DNA of 64,000 bases from Bacteroidetes bacterium GWF2_41_31 (GTDB taxonomy: Bacteria; Bacteroidota; Bacteroidia; Bacteroidales; F082), in contig MEOL01000030.1 in NCBI GenBank assembly GCA_001769215.1, forward strand, positions 1 to 64,000. Reading direction: 5' to 3'. The position numbers and the translations under genes were made by a program. Position 1 is the first letter of the stretch; every line of letters starts with the position of its first letter. Below the pieces are notes generated by a model. It saw only the letters and a list, made by a program, of their open reading frames with translations, ran no database searches and was not told where the DNA came from. Shown piece by piece: positions 46,126 through 54,305 of this stretch.

Positions 46126-46713
46126 ATGCAGAGCGACCGCCACATCAAAATCGAAATTCCTACCCGTTTTTTTTCCGATTTAGAAGAAAAACCCTTCGAG
46201 ATTTGTCAGGTTTGCGGCAAATCGCTTTTAAAAGAAGGGATAAGCTATGTGGTGGAAAAAGCCATTAAAAACTACCCCGGTCATGATTTTTCGTCCACCA
46301 TTTACGAAATGGCCATTTGCGTTGATTGTCATAAAGAAATTCAGAAATCCATGTCACAGGAATCCATGCAAAACCTGCAGCACTACTATCAGTCGGTGAT
46401 GGAGAAAAAGGGCCGTCAACCCATGATTATCGATCTGAACACGTTTAATCTGGATGCCTGGCTTTCAACGTGTTTTTTTAAAGGAGGCGAGATAAAAGAC
46501 ATGGACGAATACCAGGTGGTGGCGCAGTTTGAAGGCGACAAAATGCTGTTGACCATGCCTCCCATGGTGATCGGGTCGGCAGCCATGGGAGAGATGGCAG
46601 CTTTGATGTCGGAAAAAACCACCGATGAAATGAACGATTTCCGAAACCGGTTTATGGGGCCTTCGCCCGAACTGGAAGAGTTAATCCACGGAAAAAAACT
46701 CTTCTTGTTATAA
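46126..46713 (+). CDS. Zinc-ribbon protein of unknown function
   Basis: 195 residues, soluble. Two Cys pairs near the start (CQVCGK and CVDC, about 37 residues apart) likely bind a zinc ion. A Met-rich region (MPPMVIGSAAMGEMAALMSEKT) lies near the C-terminus. I recognise no family. It starts 28 bp after the terminator, and msrA follows on the same strand after 75 bp, so the two might share transcription, but no shared role is evident. Confidence 0.65.
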   Translation: MQSDRHIKIEIPTRFFSDLEEKPFEICQVCGKSLLKEGISYVVEKAIKNYPGHDFSSTIYEMAICVDCHKEIQKSMSQESMQNLQHYYQSVMEKKGRQPMIIDLNTFNLDAWLSTCFFKGGEIKDMDEYQVVAQFEGDKMLLTMPPMVIGSAAMGEMAALMSEKTTDEMNDFRNRFMGPSPELEELIHGKKLFLL

Positions 46714-46788
46714 TTTAACAAAACTTTAAGAAATTTATTTCAATAGGGTGTAGTTTGTAATTTACTTTTGCCTTTCAATTTCATCAGG

Positions 46789-47421
46789 ATGCAAAAGTTA
46801 TTTATTTTCTTACTCTTTGTGTTCACAGTCCAGGCAGTTTTTTTGCAGGGTCAGGACACTTTTAATTCTCAAATTCAAATGGAAAATTCACATGATCAAA
46901 CCGCTACATTTGGAACAGGTTGCTTTTGGTGTTCCGAAGCCATCTTTTCACGGCTCAAAGGGGTGGAGGGTGTTACGCCCGGTTATTGCGGTGGAGCCAC
47001 CAAAAACCCTACCTACAAAGAAGTGTGTACCGGTGAGACGGGTCATGCCGAAGTAATTCAGTTGGTATTCGACCCCGAAGTCATTTCTTATAAGGAATTG
47101 TTGGAAGTTTTTTGGAAAACCCACGATCCTACCACCTTAAACCGGCAGGGAGCTGACGAAGGAACCCAATACAGGTCGGTAATCTTTTATCACAACCCTG
47201 AGCAGGAACTTCAGGCAAAGGCTTATCTGGAAGCGCTTACTCAGGCCGGGATATGGGAAGACCCAATCATTACTGAGATTGCCCCTTTCACCGTGTTCTA
47301 TTCTGCCGAAGCCTACCATGATGATTATTACGCCAACAATCCGGGCAATGGTTATTGTAACATCGTGATTACGCCAAAAATTGAAAAGTTTGAAAAGGTT
47401 TTTGCTGATAAGTTGAAGTAA
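46789..47421 (+). CDS. msrA: Peptide-methionine (S)-S-oxide reductase MsrA, exported form
   Basis: 210 residues from the ATG at 46789. The first 20 residues look like a signal peptide, so the enzyme is probably periplasmic. The active site GCFWC holds the catalytic Cys-45 (with Cys-48). GYCGGATKNPTYKEVCTGETGHAE and NGYCNI (resolving Cys) are family motifs. It repairs oxidised methionine in proteins using thioredoxin or a periplasmic reductant. It is a lone gene facing rpsP. Confidence 0.96.
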   Translation: MQKLFIFLLFVFTVQAVFLQGQDTFNSQIQMENSHDQTATFGTGCFWCSEAIFSRLKGVEGVTPGYCGGATKNPTYKEVCTGETGHAEVIQLVFDPEVISYKELLEVFWKTHDPTTLNRQGADEGTQYRSVIFYHNPEQELQAKAYLEALTQAGIWEDPIITEIAPFTVFYSAEAYHDDYYANNPGNGYCNIVITPKIEKFEKVFADKLK

Positions 47422-47435
47422 GAGGGGGCTGATAT

Positions 47436-47566
47436 TCCACGCAAAGACCGCAAAGAGGGAGCCCGCAAAGACCGCAAAGTGAGTGCGTGTCTGTAAGCAG
47501 GTAAGACTATTAGTCCCTTTGCGTCCTTAGCGTATTTTGCCCTTTGCGCACTTTGCGAGAACCTTT
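47436..47566. repeat. CGCAAAG-type noncoding repeat
   Basis: CGCAAAGACCGCAAAG occurs twice (about 47440 and 47464), and the reverse complement CTTTGCG appears at three later places (47516-47522, 47542-47548, 47552-47558). The stretch is therefore roughly palindromic. Such CGCAAAG arrays are widely scattered between genes of Bacteroidota. No protein is coded. Confidence 0.55.
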
Positions 47567-47609
47567 CATGTGTAAGCCATTTCAAGTCCGACTAATTAAA
47601 ATTAAAGAC

Positions 47610-47644
47610 AAAAAAAAACCGCAGAAATTCCGCGGTTTTTTTTT
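47610..47644. terminator. Bidirectional terminator between msrA and rpsP
   Basis: A 7-bp stem (47616-47622 with 47632-47638) is flanked by an A-run on the left and a T-run on the right, so it can end transcription from either side. Its position between convergent genes fits. Confidence 0.8.
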
Positions 47645-47660
47645 GTGATTAGCAAATAAA

Positions 47661-48245
47661 CTATTCTTCAGTTGCAGGAGCTTCTTCGCTGGTTTCTTCC
47701 TCAATTACTTCAGGAGCTACCTCCTCAACGACTACTTCTCTGGCTTTTTTAGCATCCTGTGCAGCCTTTACCTGAGCTTCCAGTTCGGCAGCTTTAATCT
47801 TGGCAATTTCAGCCGATCGGGCTTCGTTAACTAAAACTTCAGCTGCAAGTCTGGCTTTATGCTGCGTGCGGGTTTCGTCATTTTTTTCAAGGATTTTCGC
47901 AGCATGTTTGGCTTCTTTTTCTTTCTGCCATGCCTGGAATTTTACTTCGGCCTGAGCCTCCGTAAATGCACCTTTTTTTACTCCCTTTACAAGGTGATTT
48001 TTGTACAATACGCCGGTATACGACAGAATTGAACGTACGGTGTCAGTTGGCTGAGCACCATTTTGCAACCATGTGAGCGCTTTGTCTACATCAAGGTTGA
48101 TTTCTGCTGGGTTATGTACCGGATTGTAAGTGCCAATCTTTTCTATAAATTTTCCATCCCGTGGTGCACGACCATCCGCTACAACGATATGATAAAAGGC
48201 AGCGCCTTTTTTACCATGTCGCGATAATCTTATCTTAGCTGGCAT
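47661..48245 (-). CDS. rpsP: 30S ribosomal protein S16 with long C-terminal extension
   Basis: 194 residues, against about 80-90 for a bare S16. The first 80 match the family ([34 protein letters not shown]). The rest is a coiled, Ala/Glu/Lys-rich tail ending in repeated [15 protein letters not shown]. Extended S16 proteins are known in Bacteroidota. The start is an ATG at 48245. It is a lone gene, ended by the bidirectional terminator. Confidence 0.96.
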   Translation of the reverse strand: MPAKIRLSRHGKKGAAFYHIVVADGRAPRDGKFIEKIGTYNPVHNPAEINLDVDKALTWLQNGAQPTDTVRSILSYTGVLYKNHLVKGVKKGAFTEAQAEVKFQAWQKEKEAKHAAKILEKNDETRTQHKARLAAEVLVNEARSAEIAKIKAAELEAQVKAAQDAKKAREVVVEEVAPEVIEEETSEEAPATEE

Positions 48246-48593
48246 AACTAATTGTTATTTAATGATTAAAACTGTTTTTAAAAACGGCTGCAAAGATGCG
48301 GATAATTTCGGACAATTGAAAGAATTATCTTAATAAATATAATACTGATATCATGATCAGTATTTAGCCTCCTGTTTTGCCATTTGGAAGAAGAATTAAA
48401 TCTGAATAGTTCCCAACAATCGCCTTCAAAGTTATTAACACGGTGAGTTCGTACAGGCATTTTATTTAACTTTGTAAGTTCAAAATGAAAATCATAAGTA
48501 GCATAAAATCAGTTCGATATAATATTGTCTATAGACGTACCCTCTGATTGTGCCCGAATCATTTTAACTCATTAATAATAGGAAATTTACTGC
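48246..48593. other. Divergent promoter region of rpsP and dnaE
   Basis: 348 bases with no gene. TAACTTTG at 48467-48474 fits the TAnnTTTG -7 box for dnaE, 120 bp before its start. For rpsP the minus strand has CATCTTTG near 48288-48295, one mismatch from consensus. I see no RNA gene. Confidence 0.45.
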
Positions 48594-51500
48594 ATGTTTT
48601 TAATTTTTGATACGGAAACCACCGGTTTACCACAGCGTTACGATGCACCTTTAACGGATTTTGACAATTGGCCACGCATGATTCAACTGGCCTGGCAATT
48701 GCATGATGAGATGGGTCATCTGATTGAAGTGCAAAATTTTATCATCAGGCCCGAAGGATTTGTGATACCGCGTGGATCAGAAAAAATTCATGGCATTTCT
48801 ACCGAAAGAGCCTTGGAAGAGGGGTTTCCTCTGATAGAGGTGTTGAATAGGTTCAATAAAAGCCTCGAAAAGGCCGACGTAGTTTCAGGGCACAACATCG
48901 AATTTGATAACAGCATCCTGGGAGCCGAAATGCTACGTATGAACCTGGAAACTACTTTGTTTGATAAAACCATTGTAGATACCAAAGAAACATCTACCAA
49001 TTACTGTGCTCTGCCGGGCGGCCGTGGTGGAAAGTATAAATGGCCCACTCTGGGTGAATTGCATTTAAAGCTTTTTAATGAATCGTTTGGTGCGGCTCAC
49101 AACGCTTCGGCGGATGTACAAGCCACGGCCAGGTGCTTTTTTGAATTAATCCGACTGGGCATTATTACACCCGCCATACTGAAAATGGATTCAGATTTCA
49201 TCCATCAATTTATCGAAGCAAGCGATGGCGTTGTTCAGTCGGTTGGATTTGAGTATGACTCCTATCATGAAGAAGATCCTGATGAGCCGGAAGATTTCTT
49301 TATTAAACCGGGCATCGTCTCCGATCGTGACACAGAAGCTCCGTTTACGCACCTGCATGTACACACCCAATATTCGGTGTTGGATGGATTGACCGATATC
49401 GGTGGGATGGTGAAGAAAGCCAAAGAAGATGGCATGACGGCACTGGCCATTACCGATCACGGGTATATGTATGGTGCAAAAAAGTTTCACCTGATGGCGA
49501 CCATGGCCGGCTTGAAACCCATCATTGGTTGCGAAACATACGTGGCCCGGCGTGGCATGCACCTGAAAGAAATAAAAACGGATGGAAAAGGTTGGCACTT
49601 GGTATTGCTGGCTAAGAACCTGATCGGGTATAATAACCTGATGAAACTGGTCTCGGCTGCAGCCACTGAGGGATATTATTACCGTCCACGCGTTGATAAA
49701 GCATTGTTAAAAGAACACCATGAAGGGTTAATTGCCCTTACAGCCTGCCTGGGTGGTGAAATAGCCGATAAAATTGTGCATCAGGGAGAAGAAAAGGCTG
49801 AAGAAGCCTTGCTGGAATACAAAGAGATTTTTGGAGAGGACCTATACCTTGAAATCATGCGCCATCCCACCGGTGACCCGGAAATGGACAAAAAGGTATT
49901 CGATGACCAGCAATATGTAATCAAAGTGATGAAATCATTGTCTCTAAAACATCAGGTAAAACTGGTGGCTACCAATGATGTCCATTTTCTTAATTCCGAC
50001 GATGCCGCGGCACACGACCAACTGATTTGCATTGGCACGGCCAAAGACCTGGATGACCCAAAAAGGTTTCGATATACCCGGCAGGAATGGTTTAAAACCA
50101 GGAGCGAAATGGCTGCCTTGTTTTCTGATCTGCCTGAGGCCCTTGACAATACACATGAGGTGGCCAATAAAATAGAGGTGTATGAACTCGACAAGAGTCC
50201 GATCATGCCCGAGTTTACCATTCCTGAGACATTCTCCGATGCCAATGATTACCTGAGGCATATTTCCTACGAAGGTGCTCAATGGCGGTATGGGGAAATC
50301 AGTGCTGAGATAGCCGAACGCATTGAGTTTGAGTTGGGAACAATTAAGTTCATGGGATTTCCCGATTATTTTCTTATCGTATGGGATTTCCTTAAAGCCG
50401 CCCGGGAGATGGGGGTGTCCGTGGGACCGGGAAGGGGCAGTGCGGCAGGTTCAGTGGTGTCGTATTGTTTGCGGATTACCGACATTGAACCCCTAAAATA
50501 TAATTTGCTTTTTGAGCGGTTTCTAAATCCGGACCGCATCTCCATGCCGGATATCGACATCGATTTTGATGATGATGGTCGTGATAAAGTGCTCCATTGG
50601 GTGCGGGAGAAGTATGGCTCAAAGCGTGTTGCCCACTTGATTACTTTCGGAACCATGGCAGCAAAAATGGCCATTCGTGACGTGGCCAGGGTGCAAAAAC
50701 TTCCGCTCTCCGAAGCAGACAGGTTATCAAAATTAATTCCCGAAGTTCCCGGAATTACTTTGGCCGAAGCCTTAAAACAGGTTCCTGAATTGAAATTTGA
50801 ACTCGACAAAGGCAAACCCGAGGTGTCTTCGGTTATCCTGAATGCAATTAAACTTGAAGGCTCGGTAAGGAATACCGGTACACATGCCTGTGGCATTATC
50901 ATCGGGCGCGAAGATCTCGATCATTACATTCCCGTAACCACGGTAAAGGACTCTGTGCTTGAATACGCTTCACAGTATGATGGCAAATTCATCGAGCCGG
51001 TGGGTCTGTTGAAGATGGATTTCCTTGGGTTGAAAACCCTTTCCATTATTAAGGACACGCTTAAGAACATTAATAAATCAAAGGGAATTGATTTAGATAT
51101 GAATACCATCTCGTTTGAGGATGAGAAAACATATAAGTTATTTAGCAGGGGTGATACGGTGGCCTTGTTTCAGTTTGAGTCGGACGGCATGCGAAAGCAC
51201 CTGAAGAACCTGAAACCTTCACGATTTGAAGATTTGATCGCCATGGTGGCTTTGTACCGCCCGGGCCCCATGGAGTATATCCCGAATTTCATCGATCGCA
51301 AAAACGGACGTGAAAAAATAGAATACGATGTGCCCGAAATGGCTGAATACCTCGAAGAAACCTACGGTATCACGGTTTATCAGGAGCAGGTGATGTTGCT
51401 TTCACGAAAACTTGGGGGCTTCACGCGTGGTGAATCAGATAGTTTGCGCAAGGCTATGGGAAAAAAGAAAATTGATGAAATGGAGAAGCTTAAAGCGCTT

Positions 51501-52826
51501 TTCCTTGAAGGATGTAAAGCCAATAACCTGCCTCTAGAGAAAGTTGAAAAAGTCTGGAAAGATTGGGAAGCTTTTGCCAAATATGCCTTTAATAAATCGC
51601 ATGCCACCTGTTATGCTTATCTGGCTTACCAAACGGCCTTTCTGAAAGCCAATTACCGGGCCGAGTTTATGGCTGCCAACTTAAGCCGTAACCTAAACGA
51701 CATTAAAAAGATAACCCACCTCATCAGCGAAACCAAACGCATGGGAATTGACGTGCTGCGGCCGGATGTCAACGAAAGTTCTATTGACTTTACCGTGACC
51801 AAAGACGGGATCATTCGGTTTGGACTGGGAGCTATTAAGGGTGTAGGGACTACTGCCGCGGAGCAAATGATAGAAGAACGCGAGAAAAACGGCCCTTTTA
51901 CCAATGTATTTGATTTTGCCAAGCGGGTTAACCTGAAATCTGTAAACAAACGCAGCCTTGAAGCACTGGCCAAAGCAGGTGCCTTTGATGCTTTTGAAGG
52001 CACACACCGCGCTCAGTATTTCTTTCAGGAAAATGAAAATAGCGGAGTTTTTATAGAAAAAATCACACGGCACGGGGCTACCTTTCAGGAACAACGACAA
52101 TCGCTGCAGGTGAACCTCTTTGGAGACATGGATGATCTGTCCATAAAAGATCCGGAATTGCCTGTTTGCGAGCACTGGACGGTTCATCAACAGTTGTTTT
52201 TCGAAAAAGAAGTTACTGGTTTCTATATCTCCGGCCACCCGCTCGATCCTTTTGCCATGACCATTAAAAGGTTCTGCAACATCACCATCGACGATTTGAG
52301 AAATAACATGGTCAACCTGAAAGGACACCAGGTTACTTTTGCCGGACTCATCACTTCTGTTACCCAACGAACATCAAAAAAAGGTTCACTTTACGGACAG
52401 TTTACCATTGAGGATTTTTCAGGCGACTTGTCGCTCACCTTGTTTAGTGAGGACTATTTAAAACGCAAACACTTGCTGGATGTTGGTAACAATGTATTTA
52501 TTACGGCAAAAGTGGAAGAACGGAATCACCAGCCCGGGGTGATAGAGGTGAGACTTTCGGATATGACCTTGCTGACGGATGTCATGGCAAAACTGGCCGA
52601 ATCGATTACTGTTTTTCTGCCGGCAAAAGAAGTGTCGGATGAAAGCATTAAACAGCTCCTTGGAATTGCTGCTGAAAACAAAGGAGGTTGTGCCTTAAAA
52701 ATTGGGCTGGATGAAGAAGAAGAGAATATCCATCTGATATTGAAATCAGGTACAGTTAAAATTGATCCGGAAGCATTTGTAACGGCATTATCCGAGGAAG
52801 GGTCTTTCTCTTTTTCGATTCAGTAA
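48594..52826 (+). CDS. dnaE: DNA polymerase III alpha subunit with fused proofreading exonuclease
   Basis: 1410 residues, about 230 more than a plain DnaE. Residues 1-190 form a DEDDh exonuclease: FDTETTGL (Asp-6, Glu-8), GHNIEFDNS and HNASADVQAT supply all catalytic residues. A PHP domain follows from about 245 (FTHLHVHTQYSVLDGLTDI). The polymerase palm shows PGRGSAAGSVVSYCLRITDI and the metal-binding PDIDIDFDDDGRD. Further motifs are ALFQFESDGMRKHL and YAFNKSHATCYAYLAYQTA. The end holds the beta-binding and OB regions (VTFAGLITSVTQRTSKKG). It is the replicative polymerase, here with its own epsilon-like domain. Confidence 0.97.
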   Translation: MFLIFDTETTGLPQRYDAPLTDFDNWPRMIQLAWQLHDEMGHLIEVQNFIIRPEGFVIPRGSEKIHGISTERALEEGFPLIEVLNRFNKSLEKADVVSGHNIEFDNSILGAEMLRMNLETTLFDKTIVDTKETSTNYCALPGGRGGKYKWPTLGELHLKLFNESFGAAHNASADVQATARCFFELIRLGIITPAILKMDSDFIHQFIEASDGVVQSVGFEYDSYHEEDPDEPEDFFIKPGIVSDRDTEAPFTHLHVHTQYSVLDGLTDIGGMVKKAKEDGMTALAITDHGYMYGAKKFHLMATMAGLKPIIGCETYVARRGMHLKEIKTDGKGWHLVLLAKNLIGYNNLMKLVSAAATEGYYYRPRVDKALLKEHHEGLIALTACLGGEIADKIVHQGEEKAEEALLEYKEIFGEDLYLEIMRHPTGDPEMDKKVFDDQQYVIKVMKSLSLKHQVKLVATNDVHFLNSDDAAAHDQLICIGTAKDLDDPKRFRYTRQEWFKTRSEMAALFSDLPEALDNTHEVANKIEVYELDKSPIMPEFTIPETFSDANDYLRHISYEGAQWRYGEISAEIAERIEFELGTIKFMGFPDYFLIVWDFLKAAREMGVSVGPGRGSAAGSVVSYCLRITDIEPLKYNLLFERFLNPDRISMPDIDIDFDDDGRDKVLHWVREKYGSKRVAHLITFGTMAAKMAIRDVARVQKLPLSEADRLSKLIPEVPGITLAEALKQVPELKFELDKGKPEVSSVILNAIKLEGSVRNTGTHACGIIIGREDLDHYIPVTTVKDSVLEYASQYDGKFIEPVGLLKMDFLGLKTLSIIKDTLKNINKSKGIDLDMNTISFEDEKTYKLFSRGDTVALFQFESDGMRKHLKNLKPSRFEDLIAMVALYRPGPMEYIPNFIDRKNGREKIEYDVPEMAEYLEETYGITVYQEQVMLLSRKLGGFTRGESDSLRKAMGKKKIDEMEKLKALFLEGCKANNLPLEKVEKVWKDWEAFAKYAFNKSHATCYAYLAYQTAFLKANYRAEFMAANLSRNLNDIKKITHLISETKRMGIDVLRPDVNESSIDFTVTKDGIIRFGLGAIKGVGTTAAEQMIEEREKNGPFTNVFDFAKRVNLKSVNKRSLEALAKAGAFDAFEGTHRAQYFFQENENSGVFIEKITRHGATFQEQRQSLQVNLFGDMDDLSIKDPELPVCEHWTVHQQLFFEKEVTGFYISGHPLDPFAMTIKRFCNITIDDLRNNMVNLKGHQVTFAGLITSVTQRTSKKGSLYGQFTIEDFSGDLSLTLFSEDYLKRKHLLDVGNNVFITAKVEERNHQPGVIEVRLSDMTLLTDVMAKLAESITVFLPAKEVSDESIKQLLGIAAENKGGCALKIGLDEEEENIHLILKSGTVKIDPEAFVTALSEEGSFSFSIQ

Positions 52827-52865
52827 TTTTTAAATAAAATTTTAATCCCCCATAGGATTTCTCTG

Positions 52866-52873
52866 TATTTTTG
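52866..52873 (+). promoter_or_regulatory. Putative -7 box (TATTTTTG) of trxA
   Basis: TATTTTTG matches TAnnTTTG, 33 bp before the trxA ATG, in the 80-bp gap after dnaE. No clear -33 half-site is seen. Confidence 0.35.
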
Positions 52874-52905
52874 CCTTTTTAAATTATTAACAAAAATACT
52901 AAACC

Positions 52906-53223
52906 ATGGCATTGCAATTAACCGACGCTACGTTCGAATCACTGGTGTTAAAATCTGATAAACCCGTAATTGTAGATTTTTGGGCAGTATGGTGTGGACC
53001 TTGCCGCATTGTTGGCCCCATTGTTGAAGAAATTGGAGAAGAATTTGCTGATACGGCGGTTGTTGGGAAACTCGATGTTGACCACAATCCGGAGGTAGCC
53101 CGTAAATATGGTATCCGGAACATTCCTACCATTCTGTTTTTTAAAAATGGTGAAGTGGTCGATAAGCAAGTGGGAGCCGTACCTAAACAGGTGCTTGTTT
53201 CTAAATTGGAATCATTGCTTTAA
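52906..53223 (+). CDS. trxA: Thioredoxin
   Basis: 105 residues, a single thioredoxin fold with the active site WCGPCR (Cys-30, Cys-33), buried Asp in VDFWAVW and cis-Pro in IRNIPTILFF. It reduces disulfides in the cytosol and could serve the Bcp peroxidase encoded in this window. It ends in a terminator 18 bp later. Confidence 0.97.
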   Translation: MALQLTDATFESLVLKSDKPVIVDFWAVWCGPCRIVGPIVEEIGEEFADTAVVGKLDVDHNPEVARKYGIRNIPTILFFKNGEVVDKQVGAVPKQVLVSKLESLL

Positions 53224-53241
53224 TTCTCTTTAAATAACTGT

Positions 53242-53271
53242 TTAAAAGGCTGTTAATTGACAGCCTTTTAA
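53242..53271 (+). terminator. Rho-independent terminator of trxA
   Basis: 12-bp perfect stem TTAAAAGGCTGT (53242-53253) with ACAGCCTTTTAA (53260-53271) and a 6-base loop, ending in a short T-run. It lies 18 bp after the stop. Confidence 0.8.
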
Positions 53272-53291
53272 TTTATCATCCCATTTGATTT

Positions 53292-54227
53292 TTGGAAACG
53301 CATATTCAACATACGAAAATTGAGGCCTTTAACTCATTGGAGTTAATTGCCAGGCAAGCTGTAGAAGGTTTTATTACCGGCCTGCACAAGAGCCCGTTTC
53401 ATGGATTTTCGGTTGAATTTGCCGAACACCGTCAATACAATGCGGGAGAATCGACCCGGTTTGTCGACTGGAAACTCTATGGCAAAACGGATAAGCTCTA
53501 TACAAAGCGATTCGAAGAGGAAACAAACCTGCGTTGTCAACTGGTCATCGATCGTTCCTCTTCAATGTATTTTCCTGTTTTAAATTCACCTACCCCCGAG
53601 CACCCCAACAAGATTTTGTTTTCGGTGTATGCCGCCGCTGCCCTGGCAACACTCATGAAAAAACAGAGAGATGCTTTTGGTCTGACTTGTTTCTCCGATC
53701 ACATGGACACCCACACACAGGTCCGTTCGAGTATGGTGCATTACCAGTATCTATTGACCGAACTTGAAAAGCTATTGCGTTTCGACCAACCAGAAAAAGG
53801 TGTTGCTACCGATATTGCGGGCTCGTTACATCATCTGGCCGAAATGATTCATCAGCGCTCATTGGTCATAATCTTCAGCGATATGATGGATCAGACAGAA
53901 AACCAGGACATGAATTTTTCAGCACTTCAGCACCTGAAACATGCCAAACATGAAGTCATTTTGTTTCATGTAAAGGACAAGAACCTGGAGGAAAACCTGA
54001 ACTTTGATAACCGTCCATACAGATTTGTTGATATGGAGACGGAAGAGGTGATCAAGCTAAATCCCATGGAGATCAAAGAAAACTACCAAAAGATGGCCAG
54101 GAATTCACGCATTGAACTCGAGCAACGCTGCGGCCGTTATGGCATCGATTATGTGGAAGCAGATGTAAACCAAGGTTTTGAAGGTATTTTACTGCCCTAT
54201 TTTTTTAAGCGTCAAAAGCTATATTGA
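53292..54227 (+). CDS. DUF58 domain-containing protein, likely TTG start
   Basis: 311 residues. DUF58 signature: FSVEFAEHRQYNAGESTRFVDWKLYGKTDKLYTKRFEEE, shown here in part as RFVDWKLYGKTD. A VWA-like segment follows (LVIDRSSSMYF). Such proteins accompany MoxR ATPases, but none is adjacent. An in-frame TGA at 53286-53288 and the absence of an ATG before residue 90 make TTG at 53292 the only good start. The gene lies after the trxA terminator and just before a convergent gene. Confidence 0.85.
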   Translation: METHIQHTKIEAFNSLELIARQAVEGFITGLHKSPFHGFSVEFAEHRQYNAGESTRFVDWKLYGKTDKLYTKRFEEETNLRCQLVIDRSSSMYFPVLNSPTPEHPNKILFSVYAAAALATLMKKQRDAFGLTCFSDHMDTHTQVRSSMVHYQYLLTELEKLLRFDQPEKGVATDIAGSLHHLAEMIHQRSLVIIFSDMMDQTENQDMNFSALQHLKHAKHEVILFHVKDKNLEENLNFDNRPYRFVDMETEEVIKLNPMEIKENYQKMARNSRIELEQRCGRYGIDYVEADVNQGFEGILLPYFFKRQKLY

Positions 54228-54305
54228 TGAAATCCATTGCATTGCGGCTTTAGCCCGATGCATTCATGTTGCCATGATCTCATTACATCCCCACTTCAAT
54301 TTTCA

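Noticed and set aside
51693..52367. 224-codon open frame antisense to dnaE
   Set aside because: A shadow of the polymerase gene on the other strand, with no conserved motif or start signal.
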